A DNA stretch of 64,000 bases from positions 4,154,001-4,218,000 of the forward strand of contig BSBM01000637.1 in assembly GCA_027924585.1 (NCBI GenBank). The letters run 5' to 3'. The notes below the pieces were generated by a model. The model was not told where the DNA came from. It saw only the letters and a list, made by a program, of their open reading frames with translations, and did not search any database. This DNA is from Larix kaempferi. Its lineage: Eukaryota; Streptophyta; Pinopsida; Pinales; Pinaceae. Every line of letters begins with the position of its first letter. Position 1 is the first letter of the stretch. The position numbers and the translations under genes were made by a program. This document shows, piece after piece, positions 1 through 12,456 of this stretch.

Positions 1-223
1 ATAGTTTATGATTTCAAACTACCTTACCTAAACTAGATGAAGAAGGATCCATTTAGATCCAACCAAAAGAAAATTTCGACACTAGGGAGCATCTTCTATC
101 TCAATGCTCTATGAGTGAAGTTTTTATTTATTCAAAGGATACATCACCAGAAGATGATACTTGGGAACCATAAAACAATTTGCAGCAATTTACCCATCTC
201 TAGCATTGAGTAAAATGTTTCTT
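1..223 (+). pseudogene. C-terminal end of a chromovirus-like gypsy polyprotein (chromodomain remnant)
   Basis: Frame at 111-173 reads MSEVFIYSKDTSPEDDTWEP and then a stop. The core EDDTWEP, followed by NLQQF in the same frame after the stop, resembles the end of the chromodomain (usual form: E-x-x-TWEP-x-x-NL) that closes the integrase of Ty3/gypsy chromoviruses and targets chromatin. Only this tail lies in the window; integrase proper would be left of position 1. A polypurine tract and an LTR follow directly, as expected at the 3' end of such an element. In-frame stops at 171 and about 200 show decay. The assignment rests on a short motif plus context, so it is moderate. Confidence 0.5.
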
Positions 224-239
224 TTAAAGGGGGAGTACG
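224..239 (+). other. Polypurine tract of the left-edge gypsy element
   Basis: The run AAAGGGGGAG lies directly before an LTR that begins with TGTTATA. This is the usual position for the primer of plus-strand DNA synthesis. Confidence 0.55.
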
Positions 240-598
240 TGTTATATTCCTACCCTAACACCCATAATTTATCTATGTATAAGGCCATTAGGCCCATTAG
301 TGAGTTAGTGGTTATTTCTTTAATGAAAAAATGCCTTCCTTATTGAGTAAAGTCTCTTAGGTGGTTTTCCCTCATTAATAGAAATCCCACAAGTAGTTGG
401 ACTTGGGATATTGAAGTAATATATATAGAGTAGCAATATATGTAATGTGGAGTCAAGAATATTCATTCCATTTTGGAGCCACTTCTCTTAGCGGTTTCCC
501 CCTTGAAGGGGCAAGTGAACATTGTTATATATTTCATTTACTTTTACTTGTATTTTCTATCTTTTCTATGAATTTTTGGGCTTAAGCATATTATAACA
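240..598 (+). repeat. 3' LTR of the chromovirus-like element
   Basis: The 359-bp segment begins TGTTATATTCC and ends CATATTATAACA, giving an inverted terminal TGTTATA/TATAACA. It follows a polypurine tract and the end of a gypsy polyprotein. The partner 5' LTR would be left of the window, so the boundaries rest on the terminal inverted repeat and the PPT only. Confidence 0.55.
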
Positions 599-2630
599 AG
601 TTACACTGGACATAGTCAATGTTCCCCCAAAAGATGAAATATATATGGAACAATGGACAAGCAACATCATATAGAATAAATACCTTTAGGTTGCATCATC
701 TAGTGAGGAGTATAAGAAGAAATTTGGGGCTATTTATATAAAAACATTAGATTCTAAATGCTCTAGTAAAGACCCTAGATAAGGAGAAGGACAAGCTATG
801 AAAAAAATAATAGAAATGGGAAAAGGAAAGAAAGAGTAAGTAGAGTCCATTTCCCCACTTAAAGAAAAAATGATAAAATAAGATCCTTGGATAATTCCAT
901 GATGGCTCAAGCTCTCCCATTTACCCAAGAAATGGTGGATGATCAACAAAAACTCATCGAGGAGCTTATATTTTTTAGGAAAGAGAATGTCTCTTGTCAA
1001 CTCAAAATGTTTTAAGAGATGAAAGAATAAAATAACTAGAGGTAGAGAAAAACTATATAGGAGACCTCAGCTTTAAATTGGAGAAAGAAAATACTAATAT
1101 TGACTCTTTGATGCAACAAATCGCTTAACCAAAGAAGGAGATAAATTTATCATCCTCTAGTAGCCAACAAGTCACTAATAGATAATCAATATCAATTTTG
1201 GACTAGATGATTGAGCAATCAAAAAAATATTTGACACATTGGAGGACTAAGGAAGCTGACAATTGCATCAAAGTAATAACCGATGAAGAGATGGATGAGA
1301 AAATAAAAGATGATCTTAAAATAAAAGGAGAAAAATCAACGCATTGGATACAATGGTACATGAGGAATGAAAGCAGATTGCTTCCCTGGAGAAACAAATA
1401 AATACATAGAAGGATATACATGAGGGATCCCTTACAGAAGAAATAAAATTCTAAACAATAATCGATACTAGAAGGATGGACTAGGTTTAGGTGGAAAACA
1501 ATATTATAGCATTTAGAGATCACCTCTAATTTTATTTGGAGTTTAATATTATTTATAAATAAGTATTAAGGTATTTAAAAAATAATGAATCAGGTATTCA
1601 ATCATGACAAGGAATTTCCAAGGTTGAAATAGGAGTGATAAAATCCTAGTCCACCGAAGAGATGAAATTTGTAGGAATAAGAGATAGGGAATTAGTATAC
1701 ATGGATATAGAAAATAACATCAATAAGCTCAACAAATTTAAAATTATTAAAAAGAAGGTGGAATAATTGAAAAATTTTCTTCATCCCTTCTTTAGGAATA
1801 TGAATACAATGATAAATAATGTGAAAATTTAGATTTCCTAGATCTAGATTCAATAAGACAATTTCACTTGGAATATTTTCCCAAAATATGAGAAGAAGAA
1901 TAGAGAAGATAATTTGGGTAAAAAAACTGTGTATTATTCATCAATATGTTTACAATATATAATACATCCTCAAGAGATAATTTGAGTGCCTCTGAGGCAA
2001 GTTTGAAAACCTCAAAATAACAGGCTTACTAAAAGCATAGAAGCCCCAAGGTAGCAAAAACACCTTCCAAATATGTCAAGAGGCACATGAATTAGCTAAA
2101 TAAGGTATGGAAGCTAGTGACTGATGTAAATGGAATGTGATCATGGATTTTGGAGAGAATAAAGAGAAGGAGGTCGAGTTGGACAAAATATTATATTTTT
2201 TAATTCAAAAATCTTTATCCTTATCCACTAAATGTAGAAAAGCAGGAATAAAACTGTCTAAAGCAGGAAAGCACACTACTAATACAAGAATAAAATAAAA
2301 TCAAACAAAATCAAGGAAAATATTATCCAGAATCTATCCAAGCACCCTAGTGACTCAGGATGGCAAGTGATGTCATATGAAGACAATATTAGGCCAACTA
2401 CCTAGTCAACACATAGGAAATTAATAAAAAATCATTAATACATTTTATCCTAAGTCTAAAGTGGGCTTTTAATGTTCCAACAAATAATTGTCTCCCATGT
2501 TCATGTGTTTGAGGATTATTCTACTGATGCGTACAAAGGCGAAATTTGCTAGCCTAAATGGTATAGATATAGAATAAAAAGACACGGAACGTACAATTTT
2601 CCCTTAGTTATTTGTAGTAAAATATACAAG
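599..2630. other. Decayed AT-rich DNA with a coiled-coil coding remnant
   Basis: No intact gene. Plus-strand frame 1 from about 1036 to 1401 gives charged, heptad-like protein pieces (LEVEKNYIGDLSFKLEKEN, a Ser run, then the open stretch 1207-1401 with DEEMDEKIKDDLKIKG), separated by a few stops. It resembles the coiled-coil or gag-like part of a retroelement, but I do not recognise the family. The rest of the block is adenine-rich with no coding signal that I can support. Confidence 0.3.
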
Positions 2631-4104
2631 TGTTGGAATCAATTTAATACTAAGAGGGGGGTGAATCAGTCTTAGCACAATTATCATCAATTTTTACCTT
2701 CTTAAACAGATTATCATTTACTTAATTTTTATCTTTTGTTTTGCATCAATAAATAAAACATTCATCCATAAATGTACAAAGAACACAAAACAAAGGAATT
2801 ATGACATGGAAATCCAATCAGGATAAAAACAAATAATGCTAATTTATAATGAGAAACAATACATTCCGGGAAGCACCAACTGGAAGAAGGCACCGACCAC
2901 TCAGTTTTACAAGATTCTACCTGAATGAATCTAAAAATCCCTATATTTCTCTAGCACCAACTGGAAGCATTCATTGACCCCCTATTTTACAGGCTCCAAC
3001 TTGAAGGAAACTCCAAATCCCTATCTCCTTTCCCCATCCAGCCACCCTAATGTCCAAGTATAATTCTATTTTACTGATCTTCAATTCCGTCCACTTGTGT
3101 GATCTTTTGATAAAAGTTCTAATGTGCACCACCTTCATATGCAGTAGATTCTCTATCACTGAGTTGCATACATCACTGGACTTATTATTCCCCTCTAATC
3201 ACACTTCTCTTGATGTATTACTTCATGTACTATGTGCTCACGAATACTGCATTCTGCATTGTGGTATGTAATGTCGTTCTGCTACATCGCTACTACTTTC
3301 CCCAACTGATACTGTGCTTTAAATTGATAGTTTTTTTGTTAAGAAATAATGCACTAGTAACAGATGGAACTACACACTTAGTGATGGGTCTATTCTATAT
3401 AAGTGCCACAATATTTTAGACAATCCATGAAAACCTATGCAACAAAATATTCATCCATTCCATTTAATGCACTTGTCTCATATCATCTGCATCATTATGT
3501 GCATACTAGATCTTGTTGTTGTTCTCTCATCGCGCATCAGATGATCATCTCAAGTTTGCAAACTTTCACTTTAGCTCATATGCATCATCTAGACATCTAC
3601 ACAACATATGATATACTTTGCTTCTGTCTCTGTGCTTCTATATTTCAACATATTTAACTACTGGAGTGTCATTTGTAATTTTTTCCTTCAAACCATATTG
3701 CACCTACACATACTTAAATATTTATTCCTTTCAGTACTTGCGCATCAGTCACATATCTACGACATTATATTGCGCACCATCAAAACTGCATTCTTTTAGA
3801 TGTGTTCTTCTCGCCTCCTCACTAGATCATTCTATTCTTTCCTCGATCCCTCTGATGCCCCAAATATCAAACTACAACAAACACTTGAAGCTCTTATGAT
3901 CTCTCCATCAATATTTCTTCAAATCTCCAACTTGCATCTCTATTTATACAATTCCTAAACGGATTGTATGTCCACAAGTTGGTCATGGCATCCCTTCTTC
4001 TTAACTTCACGGATTGTACATTTTCCATGTGTCATATTCTGCGCTATTGATGTGTCATCCTTTGTGTGTCTTGCACCTTCATAGTCCACAACTTAGTGGG
4101 ACTT
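2631..4104 (+). repeat. LTR-like repeat beginning TGTTGGAATC
   Basis: Starts TGTTGGAATCAA and carries AAGAGGGGGGTGAATCAG about 20 bp in, a signature I know from the start of a widespread class of plant LTRs. Between 2860 and 3010 a motif 'gcaccaactggaag' recurs. The rest is pyrimidine-rich, with small open frames at 3050-3900 that look fortuitous. The block is interrupted at 4110 by a later insertion. Its right end is not settled. Confidence 0.4.
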
Positions 4105-4109
4105 TGTAA
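4105..4109. repeat. Target-site duplication TGTAA (left copy)
   Basis: TGTAA directly precedes the LTR start at 4110 and recurs at 8806-8810 directly after the element. The LTR's own first five bases are also TGTAA. Confidence 0.6.
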
Positions 4110-7100
4110 TGTAATACCCCAATTTTGGACTTTGAACCCCTATTATATTTTGCTAAGTATTATTTCATTTTTTACTTAGTTGATATTAGAAATCTGAAAA
4201 GTTAATTTCTAATGACCATGTGGACTAGTACATTAATGAAATGGGAGTCACAGTCCCCTATGGGTTGGAGGGAAAAATACACTTAAATAATAATAAGAAA
4301 TTATTATTGGAAAATATGGAAAAACCTAAAGAAAAGATTTGAGAGATTAATGAATTAAAAGAATTAACTAAATGAGAGTTTTCACACCTAAGAATATAAA
4401 AAGTGAAATTCATTCAAACAATTGACATTCTGAACTATGAGCATTAATTCTGAACTCTCCCATGAGAATTATCACCCAAGAGAATTGGGAACTAGGAAGA
4501 ACAATAACCTGAGACAAATGAGTACAAGTGAATGAGGACAGATTTGGGAGAACCAAACTGGTCCAGATTAAGAGGAATCATACAGCTGGGTATTGGCTTG
4601 GCCACCTAATTGTGTGCAAGTAGGATAACTACCCCAAGCTTGCAGAAGTACTACATTTTACTCTGAATAGGCTGTGATTTTAATGATTATCTTAATGGCT
4701 GAGGCTTAAAAGGCCCTGGAGCATCCTAGAGCTTAGGAGCACTGAGTTGGATGTTGGGTTTCCTGCTGCCACATAAATTTAGTAAATAACTTGGGGAACA
4801 AGTTAAGGGTAAATAAAATCTAACTCTTGAACCAGAGGGGACTGTGAACTCAACTCGGGGGTGACCTGAGAGCAAGGTGAACTTGCTAGTCAAAGGCTGG
4901 GAGGTTTGTGTTAGGTCCACTGGTCTTCATACTTTCAGATCTATATATATGCATATATGCTGCATTTATCTGTTGAAGTTATGGAATATTTACTAGGGTT
5001 TATTGTTATATAAATTTGATCTAGTGTTGAATGGATTGTTTATCAGATCTGAACATGACTATGTAGTTATACTAAACTTTGTTTATGGATCATGGATAGA
5101 CTCTTTAGGCCTCTGTTGTATTAGGCAGATTTATGATCTATTGGAGACACTGTCAGTTTCATGGTTGATGTTTGATGAATACCTTCTTTATATAGTAGGC
5201 AGTTATTCATGTAATATACATAATGATTTGTAAGCCTCAGATATGCAGTTGAAATGATCATTGTTTATATTTTACCCTAAGGCTATGCTGATGATATTTT
5301 TGATAGAACAGGTTTCTTGTATTCATCATATTTATTATTTATGTTCTAGTTCATTGGCCTAGAAGAGGCACATATGTAAACCAGGTGGTCTACATATCCA
5401 ACCATGGAATTACTTAAGTTTATTCCTATTATTGTATAGATAAACAAAAATACTGAAAATGAGTGTAAACCTACTATGAATGGTTTTTAATTTAACTTGA
5501 TAGAGTTTATAAATTCCGAATAAATTGATTTATAAATAACATTTGAAACTTCAGTATGGAAATTGTTTTTGTGAACAATAGATAAATCCCATAAAGTATT
5601 TTAATATCAGAATGCTTTTAAATCTGAGTATGCACGCTATTCTATTACCTATGTGAAATGTCATTTTATATCGACTCTTCATACGTAATTTTTGGAAATG
5701 GCATTCGATATGGTCCCATTTCTTTTATAAAACAAATACGAAGTAATGTGCAGGATGTGTTAAGTTATTCCTGAAGGCGTATCACAAGGGTAAAGTTCAT
5801 ACTATACCCTCGACATATGTGCTTTATTTATGGACGAGCTAGATCCATTAAGAGCCAAACCCTTTGTATATAGTGCTTAGAACCCTACGAAGGAAAGATT
5901 TTAACATACATATGTTTATGCATCCATTTATTTAATAAGGGTTTGTAACCCTGGGTCTTATAACTTATGTATCAGATTTGTACCCTTCAAGTTTTACACA
6001 GTCAGCGTTATAATGTTTCGTGCTACATTACCTAGGTTGGCGACCCTAGCATTGAAGCTAACATCCTTTTCTTTAACGCTTATGCCCATGCTCGGGGAGC
6101 AGGTTCCTGGAAACAGAGTTTCCCAAGATCTACGATAATCACGATCACTGTACCATTCATTTCCATTTAAATGGATGAATATTAAGCTTCAGCGTAGGAG
6201 CTGAACAAGGCATTGGTCGAATGTTGGACTATAAGCGTGTTAGTGAGAAAAATGCTACTAACTGGAGGAGCCAGTGTCCTCACGATTTCTTTTACAAATG
6301 TTAAATGCATTTTAAAACAAACTATATAAGCTATGATTGGTAGACTAAAAGTAAAGTGTTACTCTTCGGGTTCCTTATATACAGTAAAGCATTCATGTAA
6401 ACAAATGAAATTGAAACAGGAATGCATTTCAGTAATCTATACATCTTAATAACCCTGATCATTTATATTCACACGAGAAGTTATAAAACAGGGAGCGACA
6501 CTTTGATTTAACGTTGTGTGTGAAACTACAATGGGGTTGACACTGTGTCGTTAAATGCATTCATTATTTACAAAGAAAACCATTGTTGCAAAGCTATCAT
6601 TTTATCCTGGAGTGCAGTGTTCAAACATGGAGAAGTGAAATACGAAAACCAAGTTGGGACCGGTGACCCAAAAACATGGTCAACCCAAAGTATTGTATAA
6701 TAAAATGTTCGCAGCATACATTTCATTACAATAAAGTGTGCCACTACCTACAGGATAGGAAATCCTTCACACTACTCTGCTCTACAGTTGTATGCACCTG
6801 CGGACAAGGCCAAGGGCCAAAATGTTTCATGTTGCAAATTGAAACTGGAACCAAGTCTTAAGTAACCCACCTCATACACTCGGGAGGTTTACCTTGAGGG
6901 ACAAAGAGGATATGGGTTACCTGGCCTCTATGGAGATGTCTTCCTCGTCGAAGTGGTGGTGCCAGCTGTGGAAGAGCCCAGCTCACCCTCGTCGAATCCT
7001 TGGTTCCCGTCTCACCAAAAAACACAACTGAATTCAGTTGGGCAGTAACAAGCTAATGTGAAAACAAACATTGGTAAAACAAATAATAACCATTGTAACC

Positions 7101-8805
7101 GCTCACTTGTTGGGTTTGAGCTAGACGCATAGTCCAAGTCGCGGCTGCTCTCCACCTACACAATGAAACCATGATGGTGTCATTCGACAGTGTTACATTG
7201 CTACTGAAAACTAACCAACGAAACCTGAAAACTGAATCTTAAATACCATTGGTGTTACCCGTTTGCATGGTTGTGTGTCCCGCGACTTCCTTGGTTGCTC
7301 ATGATCAAGTTGATGCATATCATCACTTCTTGCTTCGAGCAAGATCTCTCTGCTCAGAGTAGTGGTGATACATGAACCTTGTCACAATTCCAAATGAGTA
7401 ACATATCACCAAGCCATGGTTTTTGTGAGCTTGTGTGTTACCGGTTGAGATAGTGGTGACCACTAAAACTGGTAGGTTCCTTCCATTAATTGATGGGTAC
7501 ATCAAGCATTTGGGATCCAACCTCTAAATGTAATCAACGGTTCCAAGGCTCTTCACTCCACCCAAGTAACCAACCCCGATTACCATTGACGGCGTTGGTT
7601 CACTACGTATTTAATCGTAACCAGCATAGCTTTAATGCGTTGGAGTCGTGTTGGTAACTTTGTGTGCTATCCAACTTGGGATAGCTGGGAAAGCACCTGT
7701 TCTCCTTTGCTGAATGGTGTCTCCCACGTTGCAAAGGATGGAGCTCTTCCTGCTAGGAGGGCAAATCCAATGGGTTTAAAACTTTGATTCACATGCTACA
7801 GTCTGCATGGCAAAGTTTGAAGTCAACACAGTATGCATGTTATGCACGTAGTACAAACCTTCACATTCAAGCGTTATAACATAAGAATCATACGACATTG
7901 CCAAAGGTTGGAATGGTCATCGTGGTCTTGGTTAAGCATGGCATAATGGCTTGTATTTTGACCATGGTTCGACCATAGGGTCACCATAGAAGCGCATAAC
8001 CCAAAGTTAGATTATATTATGGTTGATATATATATTTGTTATGTCATACGTATCACTTGCAACCCTTTGTTAATGTTATATGGTGATGGTAATATCACTT
8101 GGTTCGACGTGAGGTCAACCATGTATCATATGGTATATATAATATACATAACTATATATTATATCATATCATTTACATATGTTATGTTAATATATAGTGT
8201 TACACTATCACATTTTAATAACAATAATTACTTTGAGATACATTATAATAATGTTGTTGTATGGAGATACCTTATGGGGCCATTAAGGACTTAAGGTATA
8301 AGTATAAGCCTAGGTATTTTATAAGTAATCCTAGAGCTTAGATTAAGACTAATACATAGGTTTTATGTTATGGAACTAGGGTATAACATATAACTATGTT
8401 GGGTATGCTTAAAATATAAATTAGCATAAAGCCTATAAAGTCTCATGTTTAATAATATTGACTTAGTAGGAGTTTTAATACATTTGTGTAATAAAGTATT
8501 AATGTCACTTATAAATTGAGAGTGTCGCAACTATTGTCTCATAGTCATTATGTTGTTTAGTTCTTAATTTTGAAGTGGGCCGTACACTATTGTTTACGTA
8601 TGGGTGCACCGTCGCAGCGGTACAAGTCTGTCAACTAACGACAGTTGCATTTTTAGCGACATAAGTATTAGTGCAGCATTATGCTCACATAATCAGTTTA
8701 TTAATTGGTTAGGGTGTAATGACAACTAGTGTTTATGTTTCCACATTGTTTATTTAGTAGTTTCCTTGAACAAAAAAAAAAAAATCGCGTAGAAGAGACG
8801 CGACA
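4110..8805 (+). repeat. Very long (4.7 kb) probable solo LTR
   Basis: The unit begins TGTAATACCCCAATTTTGG, the opening of many plant gypsy LTRs, and ends GACGCGACA. It is flanked by the 5-bp duplication TGTAA. I see no second copy of its start or end inside it, no PBS, no PPT and no reverse transcriptase, integrase or gag reading frame, so a solo LTR left by LTR-LTR recombination is the simplest reading. A length of 4.7 kb is extreme for an LTR; known long ones come from Ogre-type elements. Short ORFs at 4726-4920 (minus), 5003-5233, 6676-6861 and 8019-8294 show no recognisable domain. A non-autonomous element with diverged LTRs remains possible. Confidence 0.5.
8771..8803 (+). other. Poly(A) run followed by a perfect short hairpin
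   Basis: A run of 13 adenines is followed at 8785-8803 by the perfect stem TCGCGT / ACGCGA with loop AGAAGAG, two bases before the 3' end of the 4.7-kb unit. Two CpG-containing arms preserved in an otherwise AT-rich, decayed area is unusual. No role is known to me. Confidence 0.5.
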
Positions 8806-8810
8806 TGTAA
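8806..8810. repeat. Target-site duplication TGTAA (right copy)
   Basis: Matches 4105-4109 exactly. Confidence 0.6.
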
Positions 8811-11047
8811 TATCCTAGCCAATAATAGGCCAAAATATTAACTCCAACTCCCAATAAATTTTAACAATTTTTATAGTGTGCAATGTGGTAATGCTGGATA
8901 CTGATTCATTGGTCAAGGATGATGGGAAATACTTTAGGTTCTGTATTTTATACGGGGGAGTGTGCAGCAACAAGGTAGATAGAATAAAAAGGTTTAGGAT
9001 CCTGTGTACAAAGTACGGTGACCATTTATGTTTCGAACATCGGCACCGCCGAAGTCTACCGCAATGCGTCTGGATGCACCCGCATATAAAAAATAGATAA
9101 GGGTGTTGGGAAGGATTATTAAACTGATATTTGTGTTCAGGGATGTATTTGTGCATCAATAATCAACAATTAAACACTAGATTAAGAATTGGGAGGAAAC
9201 TGTTGTGACTTGGGTTTTTGAGCTAGTATTAATGGTTGACATCCAAAACAGGGTACAGGCCTCCCAAATTCTGTAAACCAGCATAGATCCATCTTAAACC
9301 CGTATCTATCAAGCACCAAGAGGGATCCAATTTATTGAGGTGTATTTCTTTTTTTAAATTTAAACTCAAGAAATTTAATCTCTCTTGATTGATCCGGGTT
9401 TAAGTTTTATTTTTTTATTTTATAAACTAACATCTATTTTTTAATTACTTTTCATAATATTTTATTGTATGAGCCGACATGGATTTTTTTAAATACTTGT
9501 CACAATTTTACTTTTTTTTAAACTTTAATTAATGGCCGACAATACATTTTACTTTTTTACTTTTCATTACATTTTACTTTTTTACTTCTCATTAAATACT
9601 TTTCATTACATTTTACTTTTTTTTACATTTTAATTAATGCTCGACAATAATAAAGACAAATGTTTATAACCTAGGATTTAATTTAAACGAAAATACATGT
9701 CCATGTATTATATAGCCTAGGATTTAATTCAAACAAAAATACATGTCCTTTTATTAATCGCCGAAATGATATTAATTTTTTTATATTATTATGTTAAAGA
9801 CAAACTTTATTTATTATGGCCGACTATAAGGACAAACATGGACAAACGTTACAGGATCTCCCCCATACTGGGCTGTAGAGCACCTCGTTTCACTCGGTGC
9901 AATAAGGGTTGGAATTTTTTCTTTGTCATTTTAATGACCAACAACAAGTTACATAATAATTATTGGGTTTACAAAACTCATTTTACAGTTAAAACAATAA
10001 AACTAGCTATTTGGACTGCTCAACTAGTTCAACTTTTGGTGGACCAAAACACTGTACGACCTGAAATAAATGGAATTATGAAACTTTTATGTGGTTCATG
10101 GGTCTTTCTATGGAAATAATCAACTTAAAGAACAAAAAAATGACTCTCACAACTCAATTTATAGCAAAATTGGAAAAACTAGTAAAAAATACAAGCAAGG
10201 AGAAGAAGCCTCTGGGACATAGTCTTCATTCATCCAAAAAGGGTTTAATTTATCATTTTTTATGTTTGATATGATATTTATATCAGTAATAAGATCTGAA
10301 TTAAATAATGCGATAGCATATAACCGTCTATTGGATCTTCATCAACAATTTCATACTAAACTAGTGAAAATTCCTATGCAAACTAGCTAGTAATTGATTG
10401 AGGAGAATCATGGCGACCTTTGTGAATTTCATTACATTATTTTCAGACTGATATATGGATATTATAACAGCATAAGCCTCATTAATACATATATAATAGC
10501 TACTATCATGAAAAGTCTAGTTTTGCACAGAAGAACTCATGATTTGATGTGCATCCTTACAATACATTAAACCATTTCTTCAAGAGGACCATAAGAAGAT
10601 AGTAGCACAATATAATCAGAATTTAAGGTGAGAAATGGCTCATAGAATATTCAAATGAATCATATTGATCTCTTAAAACTTCTCCAATAACACAATAGCC
10701 TCTAACTTGAAAGGATCTCACATGAACTCTTCCACAACTTCAATCTTGACCGCTTCTCTTTTCAAAAAGCACTATATCATCATGGATGGATGTCTTCAAT
10801 ACCTGCAAACAAGTTCTCCATAGCTGAAAGGGAAAGAATGGTATCATAGAAGAAGAGGGATAATGAGAGAATGGGGCACATCACCCATAGAGTTGCTTGG
10901 GACCATCACCAAACCTAGAGGAGATTCAAAGCTCTCATACAAACTTCACAATGACAAAAGTTGTGAAATGGAGTTGAAATCCTTCTTTTATAGAATTGAG
11001 GGTGACCTACTGAGCAAGTTGAATATCTTGGTGACCTATGAGAATAA
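8811..11047. other. Unassigned AT-rich repeat DNA
   Basis: No gene recognised. 8811-9170 may continue the repeat that begins at 2631. A PPT-like run (ACGGGGGAG) at 8953-8961 could mark another element end. 9500-9650 has pyrimidine-rich 'ttttacttttt' repeats interspersed with 'aattaatggccgacaat'. The open frame 9766-10119 and the frame 10863-11051 match nothing that I recognise. Element E is inserted at 11053. Confidence 0.4.
9670..9762. repeat. Two-copy tandem repeat, 46-bp period
   Basis: The segment starting CCTAGGATTTAATT at 9670 recurs at 9716 with a few substitutions (both carry AAAATACATGTCC). Confidence 0.6.
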
Positions 11048-11052
11048 CTGAC
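11048..11052. repeat. Target-site duplication CTGAC of element E (left copy)
   Basis: CTGAC next to the LTR; an identical copy lies at 15324-15328. Confidence 0.9.
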
Positions 11053-11437
11053 TGTGAAGAACCTGCAACAATTAATTAATGAAAATACACGAGATAGCAG
11101 AAATAACAGAACTCAAAATCGTTTTATTGATCACAGGCCACTTCGAGGGGGAAATCTCCTTTGAGCAAGCTCAATACAAAATAACTTTATGGTACCTTCA
11201 TTGGCCTCAACACACACTTATATACTAAGTCTATTCCCAATACTATGGGTCAATACCATGGGACATATAATACTACGGGATGACTTACAAATCATATGCA
11301 TCCAATACTACGGGTCAATACCATGGGATAATACAAACTATGGATCAACAAATACTACGGGATGACTTACAAAGCATATGCGTACAACAACAATATACTA
11401 AAAAAGTAAAGAGAAGGGTTGACATGGGTTCCTGACA
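11053..11437 (-). repeat. 3' LTR of element E (385 bp)
   Basis: On the minus strand it begins TGTCAGGAACCC and ends GTTCTTCACA. It matches 15004-15323 closely but is 65 bp longer because a segment with the motif 'aatactacgggtcaataccatggg' is duplicated in tandem (about 11240-11380). A minus-strand TATA-like box (TATATAAGTG) lies at about 11216-11229. Confidence 0.9.
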
Positions 11438-11451
11438 TCCCCTCTCCCTTA
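11438..11451 (-). other. Polypurine tract of element E
   Basis: On the minus strand the sequence AAGGGAGAGGGGA directly precedes the 3' LTR. Confidence 0.8.
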
Positions 11452-11461
11452 GAAAAATATT

Positions 11462-12110
11462 TGTCCTCAAAGCTTTAGATGTGGAAATTGATGTGAAATC
11501 TTAAGGAGTGGTTCCCCTGTAGTATCCTCGGGTTGCATTCCGTGCCACTGAATTAATGACTCTGTGATAGAGTGAGAGAGAAGCTGACGCCTTTTGAGTT
11601 TCAAAGAGGATTGCTTGGAAGGATGTAGACAAGGAAGAACCATATCAGCTGCATGAAAATGGCACTCAGAACGGTGTTGATCGACGTGTTGTTTCAGTCG
11701 AATTCTTGCCATGTGAAGATTGTCCTGCAGAATGAGAAGAATCTGATCGTGGTTTCAAAGAACCGAGTCAATTGCCTGAACTGGGGAACTGTTGAGGGTG
11801 TATGGAAGAAGAATTGGCAGTGCCTGTCCATAGAATGCTTCATATGTTGTCATTTTAGATGTGGTATTGCACCACTATAGTGCTTCAAGGAAATCCATAG
11901 AAATAGCAGTCCAAATCTATGTAGGGATGAGATAGGGTTCAAGCAGTCCTGAAAGGAGTGTCGTTTCACCCTTGTTGGCCTATAAAGTATCACAGTCTTC
12001 CACCATACATTGAATTGTCATTTTTAGTCCCTTCCAAAAGAAGTTACATTTTTCTCAGTCATATGTTTTGAGGAACCCAAAGTGCCCTGTCGATGGAGAA
12101 GCATGGAGTT
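11462..12110 (-). pseudogene. Integrase remnant of element E (core deleted)
   Basis: Minus-strand pieces in several frames. About 11890-12060 holds the end of the zinc-binding part, with ANKGETTLLSGLLEP and then IWTAISMDFLEAL, which normally leads into the DDE catalytic core. The frame then jumps near 11870 to TTYEAFYGQALP, a motif from the end of the integrase, and 11467-11712 reads MARIRLKQHVDQHRSE...FHAADMVL, the usual C-terminal stretch of plant gypsy integrases. About 100 residues including two catalytic acids are absent, so this is an internal deletion as well as a pseudogene. Confidence 0.75.
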
Positions 12111-12120
12111 CATAGAAGGG

Positions 12121-12456
12121 CTAGACCTGTTGATCAGATTGCAGCCAATGTGGAACAAGTGGATAAATAGATGAAAGAGAAACTGGGTCATCAAGTATGC
12201 GAGAAGGAGCATCTGCCACCAGATTGTCCTTACCCTTCTTGTAAGTGATTTCATAGGCAGAGCCCATGAGTTGGATAACCAATTTAAGGTGTGTTGGGGA
12301 GGAGACCCATTGTTCCATGAAAGTTTATAGACTCTAGAGTTCAGTCTTGATGTAGAAATAATTCCCTAATAGGGATGTCTTCCACTTCTGTACTGCATGA
12401 AAAATAGCCATCAGTTCCTTCTGAGATGTAGATGTGGCTAAATTCTTACTGGAAAT
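12121..12456 (-). pseudogene. RNase H end fragment of element E
   Basis: After the deletion junction near 12457 the frame gives SQKELMAIFHAVQKW, typical of the plant gypsy RNase H (normal form: KELLAIV-AVQKWR), then at 12121-12318 YEITYKKGKDNLVADAPSR, the domain end (usual YKKGKENVVADALSR). The RT palm with its YxDD motif, and most of the RNase H, are absent. Confidence 0.75.

Noticed and set aside
3050-3899. Chain of small plus-strand ORFs
   Set aside because: No domain, overlapping frames, Cys/His/Leu composition from pyrimidine-rich repeat DNA.
8121-8190. AT-rich run as a possible MITE or microsatellite
   Set aside because: Only irregular TA-rich sequence; no inverted termini or duplication found.
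2631-8974. Solo LTR from 2631 to 8969 with ACAAG at 2626-2630 and 8970-8974, containing the 4.7-kb unit
   Set aside because: The five-base match is suggestive, but a PPT-like tract (ACGGGGGAG) directly before 8961 fits another reading, and no second LTR copy is available, so the right border is left open.
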